Positions 9,300 to 21,000 of a DNA stretch of 64,000 nucleotides are shown piece after piece. The translations under genes and the position numbers were made by a program. Numbering within the stretch: position 1 is the first letter of the stretch; each line of letters opens with the position of its first letter. Location of the stretch: NCBI RefSeq assembly GCF_029227915.1, contig NC_079884.1, forward strand, positions 15,932,001-15,996,000, written 5' to 3'. The stretch is from Hydractinia symbiolongicarpus. Taxonomy: Eukaryota > Cnidaria > Hydrozoa > Anthoathecata > Hydractiniidae. The notes beneath the pieces are model-generated. The model saw only the letters and a program-made list of their open reading frames with translations, searched no databases and was not told where the DNA came from.

Positions 9300-10617
9300 G
9301 ATTTGTTGTGGTTGACTGTGGCGTGCGCGTGCGCGTGATTTGCGTTGCGCTAGAAGGAATATTTCCCTATCTCTCCTCTTTATTTAAAAAGGCTACTTTC
9401 CACACTTCCAGTGTCGCAGGAAATTAAGATTCAGGGATTCGAGACATAAAATCTTATTTTTTAGAAATTTAAGTCAGTAAATGGAACTAATTATAAATCT
9501 GGATGAAGAAAATGAGAAAAATGAGAGCCTTAATATTGTTTGTTTATATTAGAGAAAAGTGCTAGCTATTTTGGCTGGTTATGTTCATTAAAATGCAATG
9601 CGTAAAAAAAAAAAGAATTCCAGACATTATATTGGGAAAGAGGGCGGATATTCGAAGATTGCAACCACAAGCAATTAAGAACGCCGTTTTACACTAAGTA
9701 ACACGCACTTCAAACTTGTCAATGTTCACAGTATTTAATTGTAAATGTTAACAGTATTAAATTGAAAAGATAGATCTTAGGTTATTAGGATCTTAGGTTA
9801 TTAGGTTAGATCTGAAATCTTAAAGGGGACTAGTAGTCAACATGCCTTATTTTCACGATATTTTAGACCTTGTATGGTCGTAGAGCGATTTGTGGACATT
9901 TTGGAAAGTGCAGCTAGCGCATTTTTGACATTAGTTACTCGGTCTACATCCCTGCCAAACTGAAAACTTTAGCAGCCTGTCGGCCGCAGAACACTTGCCC
10001 AGTGGTAATGTTTGCCTATTTTGAGAAAGAGCTTATGCACAAGGTTGAATGTTAAGGAGCGTCTAAAAGTTAAACTTAAAAACTTTTGTTTATTTGCTTG
10101 TTTGTTTGCACGTTGTCACGTTTTTGAAATACGAATATGCTTTCTAAGAAACTACGAAGCCTATTTTTTTACTAATTTAAGAAGGAAAGTTGAATGTATT
10201 ATCCAATAATATATTAGTATATATAGTCGAATATATTAGTCGTATTTCACTGAAAAACTTTTTGCCACTATAACTGCTAGTCATAATGCCTTCAACCAAT
10301 TTAAATTTATTAGGGTTTTATGCTCATAGTGGTCGAAATTCATTAGTGATTTAGAAATCTGGAGTCCTTATTCTCCAACGTTGTAATTCACGGTTGCTTT
10401 CTAAAGTTCATGTTATGATTAAGCTTCACATATGTTTATTTTATCGGTCTTTTTTCAAGTCTTGATATCCTTATCAAAGTTATTAGGAAAAGTTTATACT
10501 GAGTTTAAGGGTAGTCCTCTTCACCCTAAAATTCGCATTAAGAAATTTCCTGTCTGTTTAACCATACACCACGCCTTAACTTTGCACGATTCATATTCAC
10601 TTTAGTCTAATCCTACA
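9300..10617. other. intergenic, no gene seen; 5' flank of the RA-domain gene
   Basis: AT-rich DNA with only short chance frames. A small direct repeat GATCTTAGGTTATTAG occurs twice near 9,775-9,805. The transition from GC-richer Polinton sequence occurs around 9,300-9,430. The promoter of the gene starting at 10,618 should lie at the right end, but I see no clear TATA box. Confidence 0.5.
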
Positions 10618-12820
10618 ATGACGGATAGTCTTCAGTCGCTGGTGTCACGGAACAACTTGAAACCAGAAAGTTTATCCTGTCGCACGTTGTTGGACCCAAG
10701 TGACGCCAGCCCACTTGATAGCACTGGCGTGGTAGGTCGCGTGCACCTTGAAGACACTGCTAACATTCAATATAAAGCTATAAAGGTAATGTTATGCGTT
10801 GTTTGTGACTTTGCAATTTAGTTGCCACTCTGTAAATTCCCAAATTAAATTACACCTGCTTCAGTTAGCTTCCACTTCAAATTAGTTTCCACTTACCGTG
10901 GCCATTCATGTTGTTTCTGAAATTGGTGTTATGCGTTGCGTAGTTTACTATGTTTTGTTCTAGATTCTACCGAACCACAGAGCATATGAAGTGATCTCAA
11001 CAACATTAATCAAGTTCAAGTGTGACCACGACGTTGGTTTATATTCATTATATCAGGTCATTGACAACAAAAGTGAGAGATTTTTTGTTTTGTTTTTATT
11101 CTGTCGGTACTTGCAATTGGTAATCGAACCACTTCATATGTAAACCACTCATCTTCAATGCTAAAATTAATACTTTGCTGGGGAAACTCCCCAATGTAAA
11201 AACTCGTGTATGCAAGAAAAGGGTTTCGACTCAAACGTAACTTCGTTTGTAGGAATTCTCCATTTATAACCACCAACGGAAAAATACTTTTCGTCCCCTT
11301 TTTTTTTACATTCCCCCTTTTTTTCAGCCTGGATGGGCGGAAAAGGTCAAGGGAAAAATTGTTTATTTGTTAAAGGGGAGGGAAGACGTTTCGCTTTGTT
11401 GTTTCCAATCTCCACATATCTTTTGCTATTTTTTTTATTTTTATTATTAATTTTTGCATTTGGGGAAAAAACTCTCGCGATTCTACGAAATCATTCTTCT
11501 AGTTTTTAAGAGTTATAACAAAATCTTCCAAGTCCATTTGTAATTAAACCATTCGCGGGAAAAACTTTTGCAGTTCACGACAGACCTTACTTTTTTAGGA
11601 AATAAACTTTTACGAATTTTCCAAAAAGTCCCACAAGTTTCCCATAAACACTTTCTTCCCTTAATTAACAGGAGTTTGATTTCTTTGTTTTATTTGGCGA
11701 AGCGCCGTATTTATCTGGTCAAGTTTTGCTTTGCTCTCCAACGCTGATGTTTTTATGCACGAGTTTATTCCTAAAACATTTGATTGCGAAATCAATATGC
11801 TATCACAAGAAAGTAAATTTCCGGATTTTTAAATAGCAGGTCTAAATATACAGTATATATAATAAGCATACCCGTTTGCTGGACATTAAACAGATGTTGA
11901 ATGAGGTGGAATCGGATATCGAAAATAATTGTGATATTCGCCGAGGCCTAGATGAATAACATCAAAGCGAGACCTGCATCTCTCTCCATTTTTATTACAA
12001 CGATAAAAAACATAAAAATGTTTTTCTTAAAAATTTTTTTGCGACATTCGAAAATAAAATGTTTTATAGCAATCTTTTTCTCGCCATTCTACCCCTCTTT
12101 AAGATTACTCATAATTATAGAGTGCTCAAATTAAAAAGAAAGGGAGAAAGTATTAAAATAATTTGATATTCGATATCGAATATCAAATTATTTGATATAG
12201 CAATTTGATTACTCGAGGAAAGTGATATTGTCTTGGGTGAATAAATCTGATTTTCAACAAGAATGTGAATGTAATATTATATGTCAAAACTTTTCTTTAA
12301 GAAAAAACACAACAAGAATTTATGTGGACTAAAAAAGAAGCGATTCCCTTTTTGTTGTTTTCAGAAATGAAAAATATTTTAATGATTTTTAAATACCCAG
12401 GTGCCGTAATAAAATTTAAAACAAAAGAAATTAATGCTTGAGTAGTCTGAATGATAGAAGTCAATAAAAAATTGAATACTTCCATTAAATAATATAGGAG
12501 TGGAATATATCACCAATTATATCATATATGGCTTCGCCTATGGGTATATAATAATATAATATTTGTTTTTAGAAAGTCTGCATATTCCGCTTAATTCGAA
12601 CATGTATTACGCCATGCATAAATGCAAAGAACTTTGTTTTAAAGTAACCAAGAAAAAATTATCGAAGAAGAAATCCAAGATAAGGGCTGGTTCGTTGTCT
12701 CGGTCACCGGTTAAATCACCGGCTGAGAATAATCAGTTTAGTTTTCGTGCTCGCAATGAAATAGCATCTGAAAACACGAACGCTGCCTCGATATCTCTTA
12801 AATCATTTTCTACTTTTTGA
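10618..12820 (+). CDS. Ras-association (RA) domain protein, three exons, about 175 residues
   Basis: Coding exons are 10618-10785, 10964-11072 and 12573-12820. Donors GTAATG and GTGAGA and acceptors TTCTAG and TTTTAG give matching phases 0 and 1. Exon 1 starts MTDSLQSLVSRNNLKPES and ends QYKAIK. Exon 2 continues ILPNHRAYEVISTTLIKFKC and LYSLYQVIDNK. Exon 3 gives LHIPLNSNMYYAM, then a lysine-rich segment and an SRSPVKSPA tail, ending at TGA. The pattern of hydrophobic strand, V-I-x-x-x-L-x-K-F helix, LYxV strand and a final P-L-strand fits the RA/ubiquitin-like fold that binds Ras-type GTPases. I infer this from the pattern; no relative is certain. AATAAA at 12,860-12,865 fits a 3' end just downstream. 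Confidence 0.55.
12156..12193. repeat. 38-bp perfect palindrome with no spacer
   Basis: The 19-base left half ending TATTCGAT is the exact reverse complement of the right half beginning ATCGAATA. It lies in intron 2 of the RA-domain gene. A further TTTGATAT echo follows at once. Confidence 0.8.
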
Positions 12821-12865
12821 AATACACCTTCGGAAGATGCGAATACTGCCTCGATGACCCAATAA

Positions 12866-14454
12866 AAAATAAAATTTTAAGATGTAGAGAAAAAACTTTC
12901 CTATAGAATATATTTTTCTTATTAGTTGTATATTTTGTATATTTTTTAAAAAAATGTAATTAGTTATGTTTCATTGTAATTTTCTTTGGAAAAGATTCTT
13001 ATGGTGTTTTACAGGAAGAAATAGACTAGCAAGGTCCTGGGATAAGTAAACAGAACACGTTTTTTAATAAATTAGCTCAATTGTTTGCTTCATCATTATT
13101 TTTATTTTGTTACAGAAAAACACAAATTTATTTTATAACAGGTATTTTATCAGAATAGTAAAATTATACTGATGTTTTGGTGAAGCTCTTTCGTGCTTCT
13201 AAATGAGTTCTTGCTTTAGTTTTTGCAGAATCTCAGTTTAACAAACATAAGTAAAATCTCTTCTGAATCTTACAACTTTTTGTTACACAACATGAATAGT
13301 ATGCATAGTATGTTTAGGAAGAATAAAATGGGTTTTTTTCTTATTGTCGGATATGTTCTTCTTACGAAACCCAAATTTGTAAAAAGAAAGATTTTTATTT
13401 TTTTAACTGAAAATTTTTAAATGAAATTTATTTTCTATTATGTTTATAAATGATTCTTTAACGAGTCTCTAATTTTATGTTTTTTGGCAAATTTATTTTT
13501 TTATTTGTATATCTTCTTACTTACTTACTTACTTACTTTCTGGAAAATCGACTAATAGTTTCCAAACTGTTAAAAATGTAATCACGGTTAAATAGTGGTT
13601 AAACAAATAAAAAACAATAATTGTTAATACTACAATATTTCTTCTGGGTGGCTGTCAAAAATATAGCCAAAAGCAATGAATATAAAATAGGCGAGAGGAC
13701 AAAATACAAAAAAAGACGTGATTAACTGAGATTGCGTTTACTTAATTTTAATATTCTGTCAATTTACTGGCCCGTGATTTAAAATTCTTTTATTTTATAA
13801 TCTAAAACTTGTTATTTTTGTTATTTTTTAATCTGATTTAAGTAAATGTCTTAGGTCCACTTGTGATTAAATCCCAGCTACTTATAGACAGCGAAACTCT
13901 GGGGTCGTTAGCTGATAAAGACTTCTCACTTTTTTGTATTTTTGTGTTAGCAAATTGATTTGGATAACAAATCAAACACTACGCCCCATCTGGTTGTTTT
14001 CTTCTGTTTCAAATTATTCACCATGGTGATGTAATTATATCTCAAACGTACGTCAATTGACGAGCATTTGACATGGACAAAAGGATAAAATTTAAGAATT
14101 TTAGTAATCGGGGCTAGATTTAAAATACACTTTTAATGAGCAGCCCAATAAGCAACTAGTGCTGAGATGGTAAATTTTTAGGCTTAACTACTGAAAACAA
14201 CTAAATTTTTAGGCTTAACTACTGAAAATATCAAAAAGGGAGCTTTTAGAGTAAAACTTAAAAAACTCCACTTACCCTACTGATGGTATTAAAAAAAATT
14301 CTGGTCACAAGCACCTTTCGGTGCAAAAATATTAGCGAAAAAAAATTAACAAGGAATGCCTTGCGGAACCTGAAAATTATAACCAACTATTCGGTAAATT
14401 GAAACCACGCCGTTTAATATAGATGGGGATTAGTAGAAACACTAAGAATAGCAA
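12866..14454. other. intergenic AT-rich DNA, no gene seen
   Basis: Between the RA-domain gene and ANKS1 I find no exon-like frame. There is an ACTT microsatellite near 13,516-13,538. A 27-base direct duplication (TTTTTAGGCTTAACTACTGA core) lies at about 14,171-14,228. Confidence 0.5.
13516..13538. repeat. (ACTT)n microsatellite
   Basis: About five and a half uninterrupted ACTT units. Confidence 0.8.
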
Positions 14455-14770
14455 GCATATACCCTAAGAAGAATACTCTCTATATCGATACACAACGCAT
14501 GCATGTTTTCCCTGCAGATAGGCTTAACCAAAATAATGTGTAAAAATATTTCACATAACAGTAGAAATACTCTTTAGGGCTACGTAACACATACATACTT
14601 TCTCTCTACATTGCCCTTAACCAACATAATAAGGCATAATATTCCACATAACCCTAAGAATACTCTCTATCGCTACATAACACATAGACATTTGTTTTCA
14701 CAGATTGGCCTTGCCAGACATAATGTGCCATAATAATCCACATAATTGTAATATTCCCTGTAGATAGGCC
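14455..14770. repeat. imperfect tandem repeat of roughly 90-110 bp, three to four units
   Basis: Units repeat the order ACCCTAAGAATACTCTCTAT, CTACATAACACATA, a GATAGGC- or GATTGGC-containing stretch, ATAATGTG and ATTCCACATA. Units have small indels. The array lies just upstream of the ANKS1 start. Confidence 0.6.
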
Positions 14771-15026
14771 GCAAACAATACTCTTTATTCTTTTTAAGTT
14801 GTAACTACCGCAGCTAATAGTCTTTACATTTAACCTTTTAAATTTACTACACTAATTTTACAATAACTTGCGCTGTCTTAGCCGCAGTTCTTTCATAAAC
14901 ATTGTCCTGTAACGTTAACCTGCATAATGGAAGAGGACAGTGGAGAAAGACGGGAGTTACAAAAGGAAGTGACAATCTGAACTCACCAAATCAAGTTAAT
15001 GGTTAACCAAATAATTTGTAGACGGT

Positions 15027-18000
15027 ATGGGTAAAGAGCACGAAGTGCTTCAAGCTGCTCAAGATGGAAATTTGTCAAAATTAGAGAGCTTGTTTACTCA
15101 AAGACAGTCTAAAGTTTTCGCTGGGTAATGTTTGTTTACGGCTTCTTCAGCAATTAAGTGTTGCCTCTCTTCTCAACTGATCCCTCCAAAAACTCTTGAT
15201 TTTTTTGGGTAGTCTCTGAGCAGCCATTTGTGTCCTTTTGTGAAATTACAAAAAAAAGGAAATCTCAAACTTCAATGAGAAACTCCGCACCCACAGCTAT
15301 TATTTTGAGCAATTTTGCTTTTGCAAGCTATAACAAACAGATTTTTAAATTTGTTTGTTAGCGAAATATAAACAGTCAAACAAATCTTTGGGATTTCCTG
15401 ATCCTTAACAGTGATATATATCGTGTTAGGATGGTAAATGAATTTTTTTGTGAAACCCCCAATTTGGATTGTCCATGTTATGTGAATAAATCTAAAAAAC
15501 GCATTTATAGTTACAACACACGACACTTGCATGCAGTCACTAACATAAGTTTATAGTTTTGACTATAAATATGTTAGGACCACCTAACCATCTCTTAGAA
15601 CTACCTAGCAAAGATGCTGGTTAATTGGGTGTTTTTTTATTTGGCCTTTTGACCAGTAAGCTCTTTTTGCTCAACATCCACAGATCGGGCAAACGAAGGT
15701 ATGGAAGGTGATGAAGGCATTTTCATAATTGTCACATAGGTATTATTGTTAAAACTTTAAAGGAATTAGAAAATATCCATAAAATTTTGGTGAGACTATA
15801 TCCACTTGAAAAGACCCCTTTTCAGTTTGCTCTAGTATCTTTCTTCATGGAGATGTTACAGGTAAGAGAGCTTATTGTTAAAATATAACTATGTAAATGT
15901 TGTCATGCAAAACTGTAAAAGCCAATCAGTTCAATAGGTTGTACTTATATAAAAGAAAAGGTTACCTCCCACCTGAAGAAAACTTTTTCTCATATATATT
16001 ATTGGTAATGTTAAACTATTACCATCAGCCCTCTGAATTAACAACTGCATTCAGCTTTTGACGTTGAGGAGCCGTTGTATTCTAAATTGGTTCTGGTAAA
16101 AAATGTTTATTTTCTGTATGCAATAAATCACTCACATCACACAATAGAATAGTTATAATATAACTTTTTTTCCATAGAAATCATTCCTGATCTTCATTTA
16201 ATCTTTCGAATGTATGTACCACTGGGCCCGACCGACCCTAATTTTAAGAAAACGAAGAAAAAAATATCAAGCAAAAAAAATTTTAAGAAAAAAAATTGAA
16301 AAGAAACAATACATTTTTTTTTATTCCATCTCGTGAAAATATAATGATGTGTTTTGTTTTTGGTTAAATGTCAATCTACAATTACAGTACCGCTTGAATG
16401 TAACTTTACATGTATGCGAGCTTTACGATCTCATGTAACGATCTCATGTCTACATAAAGAACCTTCACATATCTTTTGTTTACACACGAACTTAATTGTT
16501 TTCTATTGTTATCGTTGTGCGCGAGTCAGAACAATAAGATTTGATGAATCCTTTTGTTGTCACATGTAACATGCATGTTATTGTTTAAAAGTGATAAAGA
16601 TCACGGAGGCTATTGAAATATATTATGTTAGAAAAATGAATGAACATAACACGTTAAAAGTATTTCTATTGCCTCTTTATGTTCTTAAACTTTTAAAATG
16701 CAATCTAATAAAGCTTTTCTATTGCCGTTTTTCGTTCCTAAATTTTTAAAACACGATCTAACGAAGCTTTTCTATCGCCGTTTTTCCTTCTTAAACTTTT
16801 AAAATGGGATCTAAAAAAATGTTTTCTATCGCTGTTTTTCTTTCTTAAATTTTTAAAATTCGATCTAACGAAGCTTTTTTATCGCCGTTCTTCGTTCTTA
16901 AATTTTCAAAATTTGATCTAACGAAGCTTTTTTATTGCCGTTTTTTGTTCTTAAACTTTTAAAATGTGATCTAAAAAATCTTTTCTATCGCCTTTTTTCG
17001 TTCGTAATTTTTAAGTAAAGTGAGTAAAAACAATAGATACTTAAATCTTTGTTAATTTTTTTTTGTTGATCTCTTGACGACTGTAGCAATTAAATACAAC
17101 AATGGGACACACATAGTTCACATGAGCTAATTAAATTTCGCGAACAAGACATGAACTCTATTGTTTTCAACATGCAGAAATAGCTCATGTATTTAACAAT
17201 AGGTTAACAATAACAACGAAAGTTCTGACGCTACCGAAAGCTCATGCAAAGGTGATAACTATCGCGTACATGTAAAGTTACTTTCGAGCGTTACTGTATA
17301 CTAAACAATTAAAAAATAGCTACGATTAAATTTTAATGTGATTTATAACAAAAATTAGCTACTTTCGCTAAAATAGTTGTAATACAAGTGAAAAACAAGA
17401 CAGAATTGTTGTTGTAACACCTTACCTTTACCTTTGATACATTTGATAATTTTTCAGTCTTCTAGACTTCGTCTTCGTTGTGGACGCGGGCCACTACTTC
17501 TGCTTCAAGTGCCCTTGAGAGTAAGACACAAGAAGCAGCAGAAAAATGTTTTGACATGTTTGAATCAGTGGTTCCTTTTTTGGGGTAACTGGGAAGAGAG
17601 GGCTCATCAGGAATACTTGCATCGAATCTGTCAAGAAGTCTTTTGGAAGAGTTAGCATCTCCAGAATGGTCACGCAGGTGTCTTGGTAGTGAATTAAAAA
17701 GCCTGTGAGAACAGGAGGGGGCTTGCATAGTCTGCCTCAATGAGGGGATACATAGTGTTCTATAGCTTTGTGGTCGCTTCCAAAATCTGGAACAAGTTTG
17801 ACGATTATTTTCCATACATAGATGATCTGGTATCTCTCACATCTTCGCTGTAAAGAATAGAGATTCAACCACTTTAAAGTTTCTCAATAGTCTTTAGGCT
17901 AGCTACTGGAGATCTTTCTAATGAAGCTCCCTTGGATGGATTCTAAAGCAGAGACTTCAGATTGTTTATACGGCTCCAAAGTTGAGAGCAGTACTCAAGA

Positions 18001-21000
18001 ATGGGTAGAACCATTGACTTCCAGAGACGGATCATAAGTGCGGGTGAGCGGGTTTGGAACACACGGAGGATCCATGAAGATTGGTGTCTGCTTGACAAAA
18101 TAACTTTGTCTAAGTGAACTTTGAAGGATGCATTGTTGGACATAGTTACTCCTAGATCCTTAACAGTTATTTGTTTGTTGTCTGATGAGAAGTAGATTTG
18201 TTTGGGAAGATGGCTAAATGATGACCTTATTCGTGCTATAAAAGAGAGGGATCTCTTAAAGAAAAAAGCTTTTTTTTTCAGAAGTTTTCATGATATGGGA
18301 AGTGAGGGCGATTGGCCTGTAGTTTGCAGGGATAGAACACACAAAGGGTAATTATAGCGCACTTGAGGATTTTTGGCATGCCGCTGGTTTCAATACATTT
18401 TTTCCAGAACATTGTGAGTGGAACGGAGAGATTTTTTGCATTGAAGGAGCAGGATTGAGGGAAAGTTGTCCGGACCTGAGGCTGATGTTGAAGATGCATT
18501 AACTAGATCTTCTTCACATATGTGTAGATTTTCAATCGTAGGGATGTTGTTTTTGTATTGTTGCTCTGGAAAGTAAAGAGGTTGACTAAAAGACTGATGA
18601 ATACTGATTCAGAAGAATGTGTGATATTGTTTTGGGATGATGGATCAGCTCGCATGTCTCGCTTTTGAGTGGACCAGTGCTTGTTTTTATTTTTGAGAAC
18701 TTTTTGGCATATGTGAAAAAGTATTCAGCATCTTTTGTGATAGCATTTACTGCTTTTTCTTCTTGATGATTTCTAGAGTTTATATAAGAAGATTGAAGTG
18801 ACATTTCAATTTTGATTAATTCTTCTTTGAGTTTTTCCTTGCGAGTTGGAGACAGTTTGTTGATTCTGTTCCTTCTGCGCATAAGGATAGCTCTTTCTGG
18901 TGATATGGAAGATTTTTTTGATGATTTAGGCTTGTTTCGTGCTGGTACTTTAGAATAACAAATGTCAAGGCACTTGCTGTAAAATGCATCTAGCATTTCT
19001 GTTGTAGATTTAGATTAGGAAAAAAGTGTAGTCCAATCTGTGTTATTAAAACTTTATTCTATCTCATTCCAGTTAATTGAGTCATGGAAAAAGTTAAAAC
19101 TGTTGAAGCCGTTTTTTGTGTGTTTTGTTGTTGTTCCTGTAGATGGAGTCGATGTTGGTTTATAGGATGATGAAAATTCCAGAATAAAGTGATCACTAGT
19201 TGACTTTAGAGTGGGAATTATTTGGAGTTTGTACACAAGGGAAGTATTGTTAGTGAAGAAGATCGAGGATGTTGCCGTGCGTGTGTGTTGTGTTTAGAAC
19301 CATTTGGGTGAGGTTTAGATTTGATTGCAGTGATTGAGTGATGATCAGCATTTTCTTTTCTTCTCCGATGTGGTTTCGTTGGTTTTGGTTTAACGTGTTT
19401 GACAGCATTAGTAGCCATTTTGCATGCGGAAGTCTCCTCCTAGAATGATGTCAGGTTCTTTTTCACAAATGGAGTTTATTGTATTTGTCCGAAGGTTGAT
19501 GGCATTTGCATATTTTGTTGATGATGATATGAAGCCATGTGAGTGGTCATCTGGTTGGCGGTATAACGTGGTGAGAAGTAGATGTTCGTTTTCTGAGTAT
19601 ATACATAACATTTCTATTACTCCATCTGAATATGTGATGAGGGGTTCGAAGGTGGTCTTACGTAGAAAGCAACGCCTCCACTGTCTCTTGCTGGAAGACT
19701 TCGTTTTGTGCGAGTTCTGTCTGAGCGGGAAATATAGTATCCTGGAATGTGAATCTCTGCATCCTTTTTAGTCTTTCAACCATGTTTCACTGATGCCAGC
19801 AAAGAGTTCGTTTTTGTTTTTGAGAAGGTCAGAGATAAATGGCACTTTTGATGGCACAGTTTTTGGGTGTAGGCCGTGAATGTTGAAGAATGTAAGGTGA
19901 TTTAGAACTGAAGTTGCTTTTGGGCTATTGCTGACCATAACTGAGGTTGTTGTTGTGGAGGTTGGACAAGACGCTGCTGGGTGAATTGTGTTTGTTGTTG
20001 CGCTAGCTGGTTATTTGGGCGTGTTGGTGCATAATGATGTTGGGTTTGATTTGAAACTTGTTGGGTGAAGCATGTTGGTTGTTGTGCTAGCTGCTTGTGT
20101 GGACGTAGCGGTGCCGATTGAGGTAGTTGTGACAGAATGGTTGCCAGCTTTGTATCTAGTGACAGCATAATATCGGCCTTCATGCTGTTCACTACATCTA
20201 AAAAATAATTTGGTTCATTGGTGAAGTTGGTTGGAATTGATGGGATTGTTGGGGCTTGATGTGATAATAGTGGTTGCTGTTGGTTATTGAAGATTTTTCT
20301 CTCTTTATTTCGAATGGTGCCTTTTACGTGATGAAGAGGACAGTTTTCATTGAAGCATTGGTTGTTTTTCAACGAAGAAGGGCACATAGGTGGTTGGAAC
20401 TTAGGACACTTCTTTCCGAGTGAGCAACCTATAGATTTCCTGGTGCCATGTCTTAGTACCTTATTGCATGGTTTGGGATGGAAAAACTTGCATCCTTTAC
20501 CTGATTCACCAAACTTGCATCGTTTTTTCAGGTAGTGTGTACAGGTTTGAGATTGAGTTTGAGTTTGAGATTTGGTTTGATGATTTGCACCTGATGGAAC
20601 AGCTGGAGAATAAGGTGGTTGGTTGCTGATGCTGGGAGAAGTCAGTAGGTGGCTTTTGTTGTGTTAGAGCTCATTTTCTACTTGGGTGATTGTAGGCTGT
20701 TGTTCGATTTGAGCTGTGGTTACTTTTTTGGGGTGATTTGGAATTTTTGATGACTCACAAGTAGGGCAAATATAGTGGACACCGTGTGCGCCTTTGGGGT
20801 TGATGTTGATTTCTTTTGACTCAGGAGGTAAGTCAAAGATCTTAAGGAAGCACTTTTTGTGGACTTCTTGCCTACACATTATACAAGGCAGGAAGGGGTG
20901 ATCATTTAGTTGAATACAGTAGTTTTTTGAACAGATGCTGCAGTTTTCGGGAAACAGCTTCTGGATGCAGCGGATCATGGCATTTATGAGATTTTTTTTT

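Larger units (their letters stand above)
1..9300. mobile_element. Polinton/Maverick element 1, degenerate, cut by left window edge
   Basis: The region combines the Polinton hallmark genes: capsid-like protein, retroviral-type integrase, FtsK/HerA-like packaging ATPase and protein-primed family B DNA polymerase. GC content is visibly higher than in the surrounding AT-rich DNA. Order from the window edge is capsid, small membrane protein, integrase (+), then BRO-like, ATPase, four small genes and PolB (-). Most long genes carry stops or frameshifts, so this is an old copy. The right boundary is uncertain. The last element-like sequence is a 41-bp tandem array after PolB, and AT-rich host-like sequence begins by about 9,430. 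I could not identify its terminal repeat. Confidence 0.85.
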
